From Roseibium album (GTDB taxonomy: Bacteria; Pseudomonadota; Alphaproteobacteria; Rhizobiales; Stappiaceae): a stretch of DNA of 64,000 nucleotides. The translations under genes and the position numbers were made by a program. Positions 43,758 to 51,400 of this stretch are shown here, piece by piece. Below the pieces are notes generated by a model. That model was not told where the DNA came from and made no database searches. It was given only the letters and a program-made list of their open reading frames with translations. Where the stretch lies: the NCBI RefSeq assembly GCF_001404515.1, contig NZ_CXWE01000002.1, forward strand, positions 744,001 to 808,000. The letters are read 5' to 3'. Position 1 is the first letter of the stretch. Every line of letters starts with the position of its first letter.

Positions 43758-44756
43758 AACAACCGGGTCGCAACTGCGCCGCTCAGCTGACGGCACCTCT
43801 TCCTTACCTTCGATCTTGTGAACGAGCCGCTCGATGCCCTTCACAATCATGTCCGTGTGCGTGTGGTGCGGCATGTGACCGGCATGGTCGAGGCACATCA
43901 ATTGCGCTTGCGGCAGGTCCCGCAGCAGCCCCTCGCAATGAATTGAAGGCCAGACGACCGTATCCTCCGTTCCGGTAACCACAAGAGACGGCTGATTTAT
44001 CTCGCAATACCGTTTCGACTGATCTGCCACAGCCGCATTCAGATGCACGATCTGATTCGCGTTGGCACGAAAGGACGCAGGTCGGAACAACAAGGGCAGC
44101 CGGATCTCCGCGTCATAGTTTCCGGGCGGCTGGTCGGGTAGAAACACGTTTGTCATGGCTGCGGGAGCCAGCAGGTTGCCGATCGGAAGTGTGAAGGTCC
44201 AGCAAAAGGCGGGACCGATCAATGGCCACGAAGCAACGGAATAATACCAGTTGACCCCGCCTGGCCACGGGTGGCTGACAGGAGCAAGAAAAACAAGCCC
44301 CTTGACCCGCTTCGGAGCGCAGAGGCCGAGCGCTGCCGTGACAGAACCGGCAAACGAATGTCCCACGACGATCGACTTTTCGATTTCCAGTCTTTCCAGG
44401 AGTGTCGCGATGACATCTGCTTGACCGGATGGCAAATCGTGTGTCCCTGATTTTCCACCTGAAAACCCAAGACCCGGGCGATCGACGAATAGCAGGCTGT
44501 ATTTGCCTTTGAGAGCCTCCAGAAAGGCGAGACGCATGTCGTAGGCATTGCCGCTGGCACCGTGGAGAAACACGAGTGTGGGCGTGTGGAGGTCTTCCTC
44601 GCCGACAGGAAAATAATGATAGTGGATGCGGACACCATCGATTTCCGCAAAAGCCCCATCAGGTTTTATCTGGAAACTCATTCTGCGCAGCCGGAAAAGG
44701 GTATAGCCGAAGGCCGTAAGCGGAAGAACGCAAAGCAAGAAGATAATTGTCACCAT
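43749..44756 (-). CDS. alpha/beta hydrolase with N-terminal membrane anchor
   Basis: The 335-residue protein opens with a hydrophobic segment (MVTIIFLLCVLPLTAFGYTL) and then has the alpha/beta-hydrolase core: LVFLHGASGNAYDMR near residue 63, nucleophile elbow VGHSFAGSVT near 133, and acid and histidine in ITGTEDTVVW-like VTGTEDTVVW and DHAGHMPHH near the C-end. It probably faces the periplasm from the inner membrane. The start at ATG 44756 is likely but has no clear ribosome site. Substrate unknown. Confidence 0.85.
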   Translation of the reverse strand: MVTIIFLLCVLPLTAFGYTLFRLRRMSFQIKPDGAFAEIDGVRIHYHYFPVGEEDLHTPTLVFLHGASGNAYDMRLAFLEALKGKYSLLFVDRPGLGFSGGKSGTHDLPSGQADVIATLLERLEIEKSIVVGHSFAGSVTAALGLCAPKRVKGLVFLAPVSHPWPGGVNWYYSVASWPLIGPAFCWTFTLPIGNLLAPAAMTNVFLPDQPPGNYDAEIRLPLLFRPASFRANANQIVHLNAAVADQSKRYCEINQPSLVVTGTEDTVVWPSIHCEGLLRDLPQAQLMCLDHAGHMPHHTHTDMIVKGIERLVHKIEGKEEVPSAERRSCDPVVKI

Positions 44757-44811
44757 AGCGCGGACATAGCACCCGCGCCCGGACATTCAAGACACTATGG
44801 TTCAATGATGT

Positions 44812-45474
44812 TCACGCCGGCGCGCCTTCTGCTTTCTTTTCCAGGTCTTCAATTGCCTCAACGGCGTTTTCAAGGCCGGGATTGACTTCCAGCGCTCGCT
44901 TGAAGGTTCGCAGGGCTTCAGTATCAAAACCCAGTCGTCGCTGGATGATCGCAAGTCCTGAAAGCGCGCCCCAGTGACGCGGTTCAAGCGCAAGCGTGCG
45001 TTCGATGTCCACGAGCGATTTTCCGAATTCCTCACGCATGTAGTGCACGGTCGCCCGGCGGTTCCAGCCTTCTGCATATGAGGGTTTGAGAACAACAACC
45101 ACATCAAGGAGATCAAGCGCAAGCGCATGATCCTCACCCTGGATCGCCTTGCCTGCACGCGACATCAGAATATCGACTGTGTCGCTTCCAGATTGCATCC
45201 AGATCATCTGGATCTCACGCGCCGTGCGTTCTGCCGCCGACGGTTCGTCGGCTCCGGCAAGATCCTCAAACAGCTCGTCCAGACGCGACTGCTCGTCCTC
45301 CGGATCGGCTTCCTCGACGACAACCTGGCCGCCCGCGTCCGGCAGAACTTCCGGCAACGGATTGAAGTCTTCTGCAGACGGAGGTTCGACCTCCGGTCCG
45401 AGATCAGGAACAGGTTGTGCCCCGGCGAGGACGGGCGTCAGGAAAACCAGAAGGGTAAACACAAAAATCCGCAT
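44812..45474 (-). CDS. exported TPR protein
   Basis: The 220-residue protein has a signal peptide (MRIFVFTLLVFLTPVLAGAQ), an acidic Pro/Glu-rich segment of 60 residues, and then tetratricopeptide-like helices: LALDLLDVVVVLKPSYAEGW, WGALSGLAIIQRRLGFDTEA and LRTFKRALEVNPGLENAVEA. TPR proteins act as scaffolds in the periplasm. It lies just ahead of the anchored hydrolase on the same strand, 55 bases away, so they may be one transcript. Confidence 0.85.
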   Translation of the reverse strand: MRIFVFTLLVFLTPVLAGAQPVPDLGPEVEPPSAEDFNPLPEVLPDAGGQVVVEEADPEDEQSRLDELFEDLAGADEPSAAERTAREIQMIWMQSGSDTVDILMSRAGKAIQGEDHALALDLLDVVVVLKPSYAEGWNRRATVHYMREEFGKSLVDIERTLALEPRHWGALSGLAIIQRRLGFDTEALRTFKRALEVNPGLENAVEAIEDLEKKAEGAPA

Positions 45475-45635
45475 CCAACGATTATGGGTCGTTGAATGCG
45501 GCGGTCAATCCGGGAATTTGACACTTCTTCGTGCGCAACGCCGTTTAACAGCGCGAAGCCAACATCAATGGTCGACTAACCACTTCGCATTGAAGGATTT
45601 TTCTGCATCCCTCAGCGCAACGCACAGCAGCAGGG

Positions 45636-45761
45636 TCAGCCCTGACGTGCCTTGAAACGCGGGTTTTTCTTGTTGATGATGAACACGCGGCCTTTGCGGC
45701 GAACCATGCGGTTGTCGCGATGGCGGTTCATCAGTGCTTTGAGCGAATTCTTGATCTTCAT
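45636..45761 (-). CDS. rpmJ: 50S ribosomal protein L36
   Basis: The 41-residue protein starts [18 protein letters not shown] and ends [10 protein letters not shown]. It is the longer, zinc-free L36 (YkgO-type) found in alphaproteobacteria. It is too short for an automatic length cut-off but unambiguous. The ATG at 45761 follows GGGGGA. It is downstream of tRNA-Val on the same strand, with a hairpin between. Confidence 0.95.
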   Translation of the reverse strand: MKIKNSLKALMNRHRDNRMVRRKGRVFIINKKNPRFKARQG

Positions 45762-45803
45762 GTCACTGTCCCCCCGTGAGGGCCCTGTTACTTTAAACCA
45801 AAT

Positions 45804-45820
45804 GAGCGCCTGAGGCGCTC
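45804..45820 (-). terminator. hairpin between tRNA-Val and rpmJ
   Basis: GAGCGCC (45804-45810) and GGCGCTC (45814-45820) form a perfect 7-bp stem with a 3-base loop. On the minus strand it is followed by a weak ATTTGGTTT, so it is a possible tRNA terminator. Confidence 0.5.
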
Positions 45821-45911
45821 ACGTTCAATGGCTGATCCCAAAGCTGCTGCAGTTCCTGCGCCAGTCATTTGATCAGCCTGCGCATCTTGAAACGATCAAT
45901 CAGCGCAACAA

Positions 45912-45986
45912 TGGTGGGCGTGACAGGGATTGAACCTGTGACCCCTTCGATGTCAACGAAGTGCTCTCCCGCTGAGCTACACGCCC
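45912..45986 (-). tRNA. tRNA-Val (anticodon GAC)
   Basis: The minus strand folds into a full cloverleaf: acceptor GGGCGTG pairing with CACGCCC, D arm GCTC/GAGC, anticodon stem CTTCG/CGAAG with loop TTGACAT, and T arm ACAGG-TTCAATC-CCTGT. The anticodon is GAC, reading GUC and GUU valine codons. The CCA tail is encoded at 45912-45914. Confidence 0.95.
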
Positions 45987-46123
45987 GAAATTTTCGGCAT
46001 CCCGGCGCCGCCGCGCCGTGGTGGAGTGCGATATAACGGGGATCGCCAGTCAGTGCAACCCCCCTTTTTCACCGAACCGTCAAAATTTCCCCAGTCCGGT
46101 CAGATGCTTTTGACCACGGACCA

Positions 46124-46483
46124 TCAGGCCGCCAGCATACGCTCCACTTCCTGAACGAGATCCTTCAGATGGAAGGGTTTCGACAGAACCTTGGCATCCT
46201 TGGGAGCGTCGGATTCGGGGTTTAGCGCAACCGCCGCGAAACCCGTTATGAACATGACCTTCAGGTCAGGATCCAGTTCCGTCGCCCGTCGCGCCAGTTC
46301 GATACCATCCATCTCCGGCATGACAATATCAGTCAGTAGCAGAGAAAACGGCTCTTCGCGCAATCGCTCATAAGCGCTTCTGCCATTGTCGAACGAGACG
46401 ACATCATGCCCGGCATTTTCCAGGGCTTTCGCCAGAAAGCGGCGCATATCGTTATCATCTTCAGCAAGCAGGATACGCGACAT
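46124..46483 (-). CDS. cpdR: single-domain response regulator CpdR
   Basis: The 119-residue protein is a lone receiver domain with acidic pocket D9/D10, phosphate-accepting D52 in LLTDIVMPEMDG and lysine K102 in LSKPF. Its sequence and its ending MLAA match CpdR. When unphosphorylated, CpdR primes ClpXP to degrade PdeA and, with RcdA and PopA, CtrA; the terminal Ala-Ala is its own ClpXP tag. The adaptor gene rcdA lies about 34 kb away in this window. It is divergent from the second amidohydrolase gene. Confidence 0.93.
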   Translation of the reverse strand: MSRILLAEDDNDMRRFLAKALENAGHDVVSFDNGRSAYERLREEPFSLLLTDIVMPEMDGIELARRATELDPDLKVMFITGFAAVALNPESDAPKDAKVLSKPFHLKDLVQEVERMLAA

Positions 46484-46702
46484 CGTAGAAAACCATTCCT
46501 CATATTTCGGTTAGGCGGCGTCGGGTCACACCTTTTGCCGGTTATAGCTCGAATTCCACAGAATGATAGGGAGAATTGGTTCTTCAGAGCTTTTGATCGA
46601 GTGACTGTGGACTGCGTGTTGATTCCTTGGCACCATAGGCGAAGGTTTTCAGAAACCGTTGGAGAGGCCTGGCCCAGAAGTCAAACAAGCGGGATAAACA
46701 AT

Positions 46703-47623
46703 TTGACGGAAGAAACACAGCCCACATTCAATTCGCCCTTCGAAGTCGACTTTAACGGCTTACCTGCATTTGAAGTTCTGTGCCCCGCCGATCAACGGGT
46801 TCCCTTCGTTTTCAACTCACCACATTCGGGACGTCAGTATTCGCAACACTTTCTGGCATCATCCCGCCTCAACGAAAGCTCCATAAGGCGCTCGGAAGAC
46901 GCGTTCGTCGATGATCTGTTTGCTCATGTCGTTCCGCTTGGTGCTCCGCTTCTCAGGGCGCATTTTCCACGCGCATATCTCGACGTGAACCGGGAACCTT
47001 ACGAGCTTGATCCGAAAATGTTCGATGGCAGGTTGCCAACCTACGCCAATGTCCGGTCGATACGGGTCGCCGGTGGACTGGGCACGGTCGCGCGCATTGT
47101 CAGCGAAAACCACGAGATCTACCGACACAGGCTGCCGGTCGAGGAAGCGCTCGGCAGGATCGAGGAAATCTACAAGCCTTACCACTCGACACTGCGCCGT
47201 CTCCTGGCACAAACCCACGTCACCTTCGGCTATGCGGTCCTGATCGATTGTCATTCAATGCCGTCGAGCGTGAAATGTCAGACGACCGATTCTCGCCCCG
47301 ATTTCATTCTTGGCGATCGATACGGAACAAGCTGTAATGGTGAATTGACAGAATATGCCTGCACGATCCTGCGCAACATGGGATACAGCGTAAGCCGTAA
47401 CAAGCCCTATGCGGGCGGCTTCATTACAGAGCATTACGGTCGGCCTGCCAGTGGCCTGCATGCGTTGCAAATCGAGATCAACCGCGGCCTCTACATGGAT
47501 GAAGGCTCCCACGAGCCGTCTGCGGGATTTGAGGACCTTTTCCGCAATCTCGGTGAATTTGCAAAGGAATTGATTGCCATGCCGGACGCCGCGCTGCCCG
47601 CCGATTCAATAGCAGCCGAATAG
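46703..47623 (+). CDS. N-formylglutamate amidohydrolase family protein, second copy
   Basis: The 306-residue protein matches the same family as the gene at 40546. Landmarks are FVFNSPHSGRQYSQHF near residue 38, YLDVNREPYELDP near 91, YGYAVLID-like FGYAVLIDCHSMPS near 173, and EINRGLYMDE near 260, with metal-ligand His and Glu. I chose TTG 46703 (LTEETQPTFNSPFEV), which is downstream of cpdR; the frame upstream overlaps cpdR on the other strand. hisN follows. Whether either paralogue acts on N-formylglutamate is unknown. Confidence 0.87.
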   Translation: MTEETQPTFNSPFEVDFNGLPAFEVLCPADQRVPFVFNSPHSGRQYSQHFLASSRLNESSIRRSEDAFVDDLFAHVVPLGAPLLRAHFPRAYLDVNREPYELDPKMFDGRLPTYANVRSIRVAGGLGTVARIVSENHEIYRHRLPVEEALGRIEEIYKPYHSTLRRLLAQTHVTFGYAVLIDCHSMPSSVKCQTTDSRPDFILGDRYGTSCNGELTEYACTILRNMGYSVSRNKPYAGGFITEHYGRPASGLHALQIEINRGLYMDEGSHEPSAGFEDLFRNLGEFAKELIAMPDAALPADSIAAE

Positions 47624-47629
47624 CGCCTC

Positions 47630-47669
47630 TCCAAAAAAAAGAGGCCGCACTCAAATGAGGCGGCCCGAG
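47630..47669 (-). terminator. minus-oriented terminator-like hairpin between amidohydrolase and hisN
   Basis: On the minus strand the sequence forms a GGCCGC-CTCA / TGAG-GCGGCC-type stem followed by TCTTTTTTTT. Genes on both sides run in the plus direction, so it would not end either. On the plus strand CCTCT/AGAGG can pair around an A run, a weaker hairpin. Confidence 0.4.
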
Positions 47670-47888
47670 TCTAGGGAGGAAACGCCCAAGGAGGGCGATG
47701 CGGTACGGATACCGCACCGCAATAAAATCGCACCGCACCGCACAAAGGTCAAGCCTGAATCAGGGGCCCTCCTGTACAAACTATGGGCATTTATCGCGAT
47801 ATTGCCGATTCAATTTTCAGCAGAACAGGTTATACAAGCGGCACTTCGGTAATTTTCGACGTCGCCTGTTCGCGTTTCACCATGGGAA

Positions 47889-48695
47889 ATGATGATGACC
47901 ACGCCCGTTTCCGGTTCAAACGAATTCGCTCCCTTTCTGGAAAGGTTGGCTGACGCGTCTGCGAAAGCCATCATGCCCCATTTCCGCCAGGACTTTGCGG
48001 TCGACAACAAACGGAATGAAGGTTTCGACCCTGTCACGATTGCCGACAGGAATGGCGAAACCGTCATGCGGGAATTGATCAACACTGCTTATCCGGACCA
48101 CGGTATACTTGGTGAGGAACATGGAGCCGAGAATCTGGATGCGGAAAACGTCTGGGTTCTGGATCCGATCGACGGTACACGCGCTTTCATCACCGGCCTG
48201 CCGACCTGGGGAACGCTGATCGGGCTCCGCACCCTGGGAACGCCGAGCCTGGGCATGATGGTACAGCCCTATGTCGGCGAACGCTTCGCCGGTGATCGGG
48301 AACACGCCTGGTACCAGGGGCCCCTTGGACAAAAATCGTTGAAAACCCGGCCTTGCAACCGGCTCGCGGACGCGACGATATTCACAACGACTCCAGCAAT
48401 TTTCACCGCGTCGGAGCGCCATGTCTACGACCGCATCGAAGCTTCTGTCCAACTCGCGAGATACGGGACCGATTGCTACGCCTATTGCATGGTCGCCGCC
48501 GGGCAGGGCGACGCCGTCATCGAAACGGGTCTTCAGGCCTATGACATCGTCGCGCTTGTCCCGATCATCGAGGGAGCTGGTGGAGTCGTCACGACCTGGA
48601 CCGGCGGATCGCCGTCAGAGGGCGGACAGATTCTTGCGACCGGAGACCCGCGCCTGCATGACATACTTCTGAAGGAACTGGCTAAACCTGTCTGA
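47889..48695 (+). CDS. hisN: inositol monophosphatase family histidinol-phosphatase
   Basis: The 268-residue protein has the lithium-sensitive phosphatase motifs: GEEHGAEN (about residue 74), VLDPIDGTRAFITG (about 92) and YGTDCYAYCMVAAG near 195. The close match of the DGTRAF form is to HisN, which dephosphorylates histidinol phosphate in histidine biosynthesis. Other activities of the superfamily (inositol or FBP phosphatase) are possible. Its end overlaps the convergent lipase gene by 14 bases. Confidence 0.85.
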   Translation: MMMTTPVSGSNEFAPFLERLADASAKAIMPHFRQDFAVDNKRNEGFDPVTIADRNGETVMRELINTAYPDHGILGEEHGAENLDAENVWVLDPIDGTRAFITGLPTWGTLIGLRTLGTPSLGMMVQPYVGERFAGDREHAWYQGPLGQKSLKTRPCNRLADATIFTTTPAIFTASERHVYDRIEASVQLARYGTDCYAYCMVAAGQGDAVIETGLQAYDIVALVPIIEGAGGVVTTWTGGSPSEGGQILATGDPRLHDILLKELAKPV

Positions 48696-49818
48696 CTTCT
48701 GCAGGGTCCGAAGTTTCCTTCCCGGTGTTGTGGACGGAAATCGTCGACAAGTCGGCATCTTCCAGTTCCTGAACCGCTTCCAGACCCGGGACGAAGGCAT
48801 CGAATGCAGCCCAGAACTGGTCCCTGAAGACATCGCGCTCCATCATCAACTCATGTGCGGCGCCTGCAATTTCGACATAGGCCGCAGATCTTGTCCGGGC
48901 GACAAAATCCTCAATAGCCGGCGTTGAGACAATTCTGTCCTCGCCAGCCCCGAGCATCAGGCAGGGCAGCTTGATCCCGGGGCCGGCCTGTCGTCTGCGC
49001 AGCGGCATCATGGTGCGCGCCATCGCATTCAGCCAGCCGAAGGTCGGGGATCCGATACCAAGTTCCGGTGCTTTTTCGAGGACCTTGTTGAAACGATCGA
49101 AACGGGTCTGGTCGGATGTCTGGCGATTGGTCTCGAACGGCACGAAGATCTTGCCATTGCCGCCCAGGATATAAAGCCGGCCCAGTCCGATCAGGGAGAA
49201 AATCCGAGCCAGGCCAAATCCGAATTTCTCGACGGCCGCCGACGTCTTCGGGGCCTTGGCTCTCAGCGGCGGTTTTCCCAGAAGTCCAAATGTAAGCTTG
49301 CGCAATACCCAGCGCCTTGCCGCAACAAGACCGGGAGACCAGGCTCCGGAAGGCAAACCCAACAATGGTGCGGTGATGACAGCCCTGTCGAGCATCGTGC
49401 GCAATCGCTCGGTGTCCGACAGCAGCACCAGGCCTCCGGTGGAATGCGCAAGAGCGAAATGCGGGCCGGGATAGGTCGCAAGCGAAACTTCCTTCAAAAC
49501 CGTGCGCAGATCCAATCGGAATTTCTTGAAATTCGATATGTGGCCCCGACGGGGATTTCGGGTGACACGCTGGGACCCCCCTTGCCCGCGCCAATCGAAG
49601 GCGACAACGTCAAATCCACGCCGGCGCAGGTCCTGGACCACTTCAAAGTATTTTTCGATAAATTCCGCGCGCCCCTGCAAAAGAGTCACGGTGCCGCGTC
49701 GCGGCCCGCCGGCCGTAGGCCAATGCGCGTAACGTATCTTAATGCCGTCCGGTGTTGTGACGAACCCGGTCTTTGTCCCGTCCGGCACCGGGTTGTCGGG
49801 AATTTCAATGAGACTCAT
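48682..49818 (-). CDS. alpha/beta hydrolase, lysophospholipase-like
   Basis: The 378-residue protein has the serine-hydrolase set: GTVTLLQGRAEFIEKYFE near residue 42, AFDWRGQGGSQR near 73, nucleophile elbow LAHSTGGLV near 122 and a late Asp/His pair (GEDRIVSTP and GAAHELMME). It resembles PldB-type monoacylglycerol lipase/lysophospholipases. It converges with hisN and overlaps it by 14 bases. Location is cytoplasmic, as no signal peptide is visible. Confidence 0.88.
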   Translation of the reverse strand: MSLIEIPDNPVPDGTKTGFVTTPDGIKIRYAHWPTAGGPRRGTVTLLQGRAEFIEKYFEVVQDLRRRGFDVVAFDWRGQGGSQRVTRNPRRGHISNFKKFRLDLRTVLKEVSLATYPGPHFALAHSTGGLVLLSDTERLRTMLDRAVITAPLLGLPSGAWSPGLVAARRWVLRKLTFGLLGKPPLRAKAPKTSAAVEKFGFGLARIFSLIGLGRLYILGGNGKIFVPFETNRQTSDQTRFDRFNKVLEKAPELGIGSPTFGWLNAMARTMMPLRRRQAGPGIKLPCLMLGAGEDRIVSTPAIEDFVARTRSAAYVEIAGAAHELMMERDVFRDQFWAAFDAFVPGLEAVQELEDADLSTISVHNTGKETSDPAEVRQV

Positions 49819-49911
49819 GACCTCATTTGATAGCGGGGATCGGTCCGGGCGACAACAGACTTCGGGCCGGTCTCTGGGACCGGCCTGGAAATGAACATGA
49901 TTTTCGCCGAA

Positions 49912-50373
49912 TCACCAGCTGTGCTGCCAGAAAACACCGTGCCCACCGTGCCCACCGTGCCCTCCGCGTCGGCCATGCCCGATCGGCCGGCTGCGAACGA
50001 TATGCGCAGTGCGCGAATCGACAACAAGCTTGACCGGCATGCCCCGCCATCCGATAGCCTTGACGATGTACATGGGACCGCGGCGGTCGATGATCCTGAT
50101 CCTGTGGAAACCCCGATGACGCAGGCTGCGGCGGATCTGGCGCGGGCCGAGTGAATAATGTCCGCCACCGTGGCCACCATGCCAGCCGTTGCCGCGGCGA
50201 TTGCCATGCTTTTTCTTCTTGTGATGAACCTGTACGATCGGGGCGTCTTGTGATGCCTGGATCTGTTTTGCAATCGAAAGCGGTGCAGCAGACGCTGACG
50301 GAGCGAAGCCGATTGTGGCCATCAGAATGGCACCTGCGATCGGCGCGGAAAGTTTTGAGGCAAATGCGGACAT
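49912..50373 (-). CDS. secreted His/Gly-rich basic protein
   Basis: The 153-residue protein is not one I recognise. It has a good signal peptide (MSAFASKLSAPIAGAILMAT, cleavage likely after SASA). The mature part holds basic and His-rich stretches, HHKKKKHGNRRGNGWHGGHG and RRGGHGGHGGHGVFWQHSW. Between them lies a compact region, RIRIIDRRGPMYIVKAIGW to VVDSRTAHIV, that resembles a PepSY-like fold. Three exact 9-base DNA repeats (49936-49962) encode the GHG units. His-rich tails often bind metal ions such as copper, nickel or zinc; that is inference. Confidence 0.72.
   Translation of the reverse strand: MSAFASKLSAPIAGAILMATIGFAPSASAAPLSIAKQIQASQDAPIVQVHHKKKKHGNRRGNGWHGGHGGGHYSLGPRQIRRSLRHRGFHRIRIIDRRGPMYIVKAIGWRGMPVKLVVDSRTAHIVRSRPIGHGRRGGHGGHGGHGVFWQHSW
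49936..49962 (+). repeat. three tandem 9-bp repeats
   Basis: ACCGTGCCC occurs exactly three times in a row (49936-49944, 49945-49953, 49954-49962) inside the His/Gly-rich gene, where the other strand codes for Gly-His-Gly units. Slippage could vary the copy number. Confidence 0.9.
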
Positions 50374-50503
50374 TTCTCGTCTCCTGATCTGACCGCCAGC
50401 GCCATGCTGACGTTGACTGGAAGATGCCTCACTCCGTTTGAACCGTAGCGGAAGACCCCGTTCATCTGGTGTTCATGTGTGAAGAGAGCCGCAGCGTCAT
50501 GCC

Positions 50504-50532
50504 CTTGAAATCGGATTGCGAAATTCCCACCT
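50504..50532 (+). promoter_or_regulatory. heat-shock (RpoH) promoter of hsp20
   Basis: CTTGAAA (50504-50510) is followed 15 bases later by CCCACCT (50526-50532), a fair match to the alphaproteobacterial sigma-32 boxes. The distance to the hsp20 ATG is about 115 bases, consistent with a long structured leader. Confidence 0.65.
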
Positions 50533-50534
50533 CA

Positions 50535-50646
50535 CACCTGCAGGCGCCAAACAGGGTCTGCGAAACGCTCCGGTCCCGCCAATAATGGGGGACAGGGGAA
50601 ACATCAAAATCAGTGAAGTATCCGTTGCTCAAAGGAGGACACTTAA
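50535..50646 (+). promoter_or_regulatory. ROSE-type RNA thermometer in the hsp20 leader
   Basis: The leader ends with TTGCT (50625-50629), three bases, and then AGGAGG (50633-50638) before ATG 50647. This is the conserved anti-Shine-Dalgarno hairpin of ROSE thermometers, where TTGCT/UUGCU covers the ribosome site until heat opens it. Further up, GTCCC..CC and GG..GGGAC around 50573-50594 form another stem, as in multi-hairpin ROSE elements. Small heat-shock genes are the standard targets. Confidence 0.7.
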
Positions 50647-51093
50647 ATGCGTCACTTGGACTTCTCCCCCCTCTACCGCTCTACCGTCGGTTTCGACCGT
50701 CTCTTCTCGATGCTGGACACAGCCGGCAACGACGCCCCGAGCTATCCGCCCTACAACATCGAACGTACCGGCGAAAACGCCTACCGGATTACCATGGCCG
50801 TCGCCGGCTTCACGGACGACGAACTCTCGGTGGAAGCCAAGGAACACGTTCTGACCATCAAGGGCGAAAAATCGGAAGAAGATTCCGACAAGGAAATCCT
50901 GTATCGCGGCATCGCATCGCGCACATTCGAGCGCCGTTTCCAGATCGCCGAGCACGTCCGTGTTAACGGTGCAAGCATGGAAAACGGCCTGCTGCATGTT
51001 GACCTCGTCAGAGAAATTCCTGAAGCCATGAAACCGCGCAAGATAGAAATCACATCCAGCGCGTCCAAGCAGATCGAATCCAAGGCTCACTAA
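50647..51093 (+). CDS. small heat-shock protein Hsp20/IbpA
   Basis: The 148-residue protein has the alpha-crystallin domain at about residues 35-130: YPPYNIERTGENAYRITMAV, LSVEAKEHVLTIKGEK and SRTFERRFQIAEHVRV. The N-terminus MRHLDFSPLYRSTVGFDRLF is typical of class A rhizobial Hsps. It is a chaperone that holds unfolding proteins. Expression appears to be controlled at two levels: an RpoH-like promoter and a ROSE thermometer. The usual DUF1150 partner gene is not found behind it. Confidence 0.94.
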   Translation: MRHLDFSPLYRSTVGFDRLFSMLDTAGNDAPSYPPYNIERTGENAYRITMAVAGFTDDELSVEAKEHVLTIKGEKSEEDSDKEILYRGIASRTFERRFQIAEHVRVNGASMENGLLHVDLVREIPEAMKPRKIEITSSASKQIESKAH

Positions 51094-51129
51094 GCCTTCA
51101 GGATTGATCCTGTAGCTTTGGAAAATCGG

Positions 51130-51154
51130 GGCGCCTGGGAAACCAGGCGCCTTT
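51130..51154 (+). terminator. terminator of hsp20
   Basis: Stem GGCGCCTGG (51130-51138) and CCAGGCGCC (51143-51151) with a GAAA loop, then TTTCC. The stem is very stable but the T tract is short. Confidence 0.75.
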
Positions 51155-51400
51155 CCTGATGTTGTGCAATCCTTGTCATCACGTCAGGGCGAAGCGCAAA
51201 CCTCCAGCCATCGCCATCGCCGTCCCCAGCCTAGTCCGGGTCCCGATCCCTCAGTGCTGTGTGACCCGGCTCGCAGCCAAGATGACAATATTCAAAAAAC
51301 GCAATGTCAACGCACGGGCACAGTCGGGCGTCCGACAATGACCTTTCAGCTTGAGGCCGTCCCGGCCTTTGAGCCGGCTACGGTCAAATGAGCTGGAGAT

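Noticed and set aside
46406..46702. N-terminal extension of the second amidohydrolase frame
   Set aside because: It runs antisense through cpdR and has no family similarity; TTG 46703 is the better start.
49936..49962. Possible CRISPR-like repeat
   Set aside because: The three 9-bp units are adjacent with no spacers and lie inside a coding region; they are simple tandem repeats.
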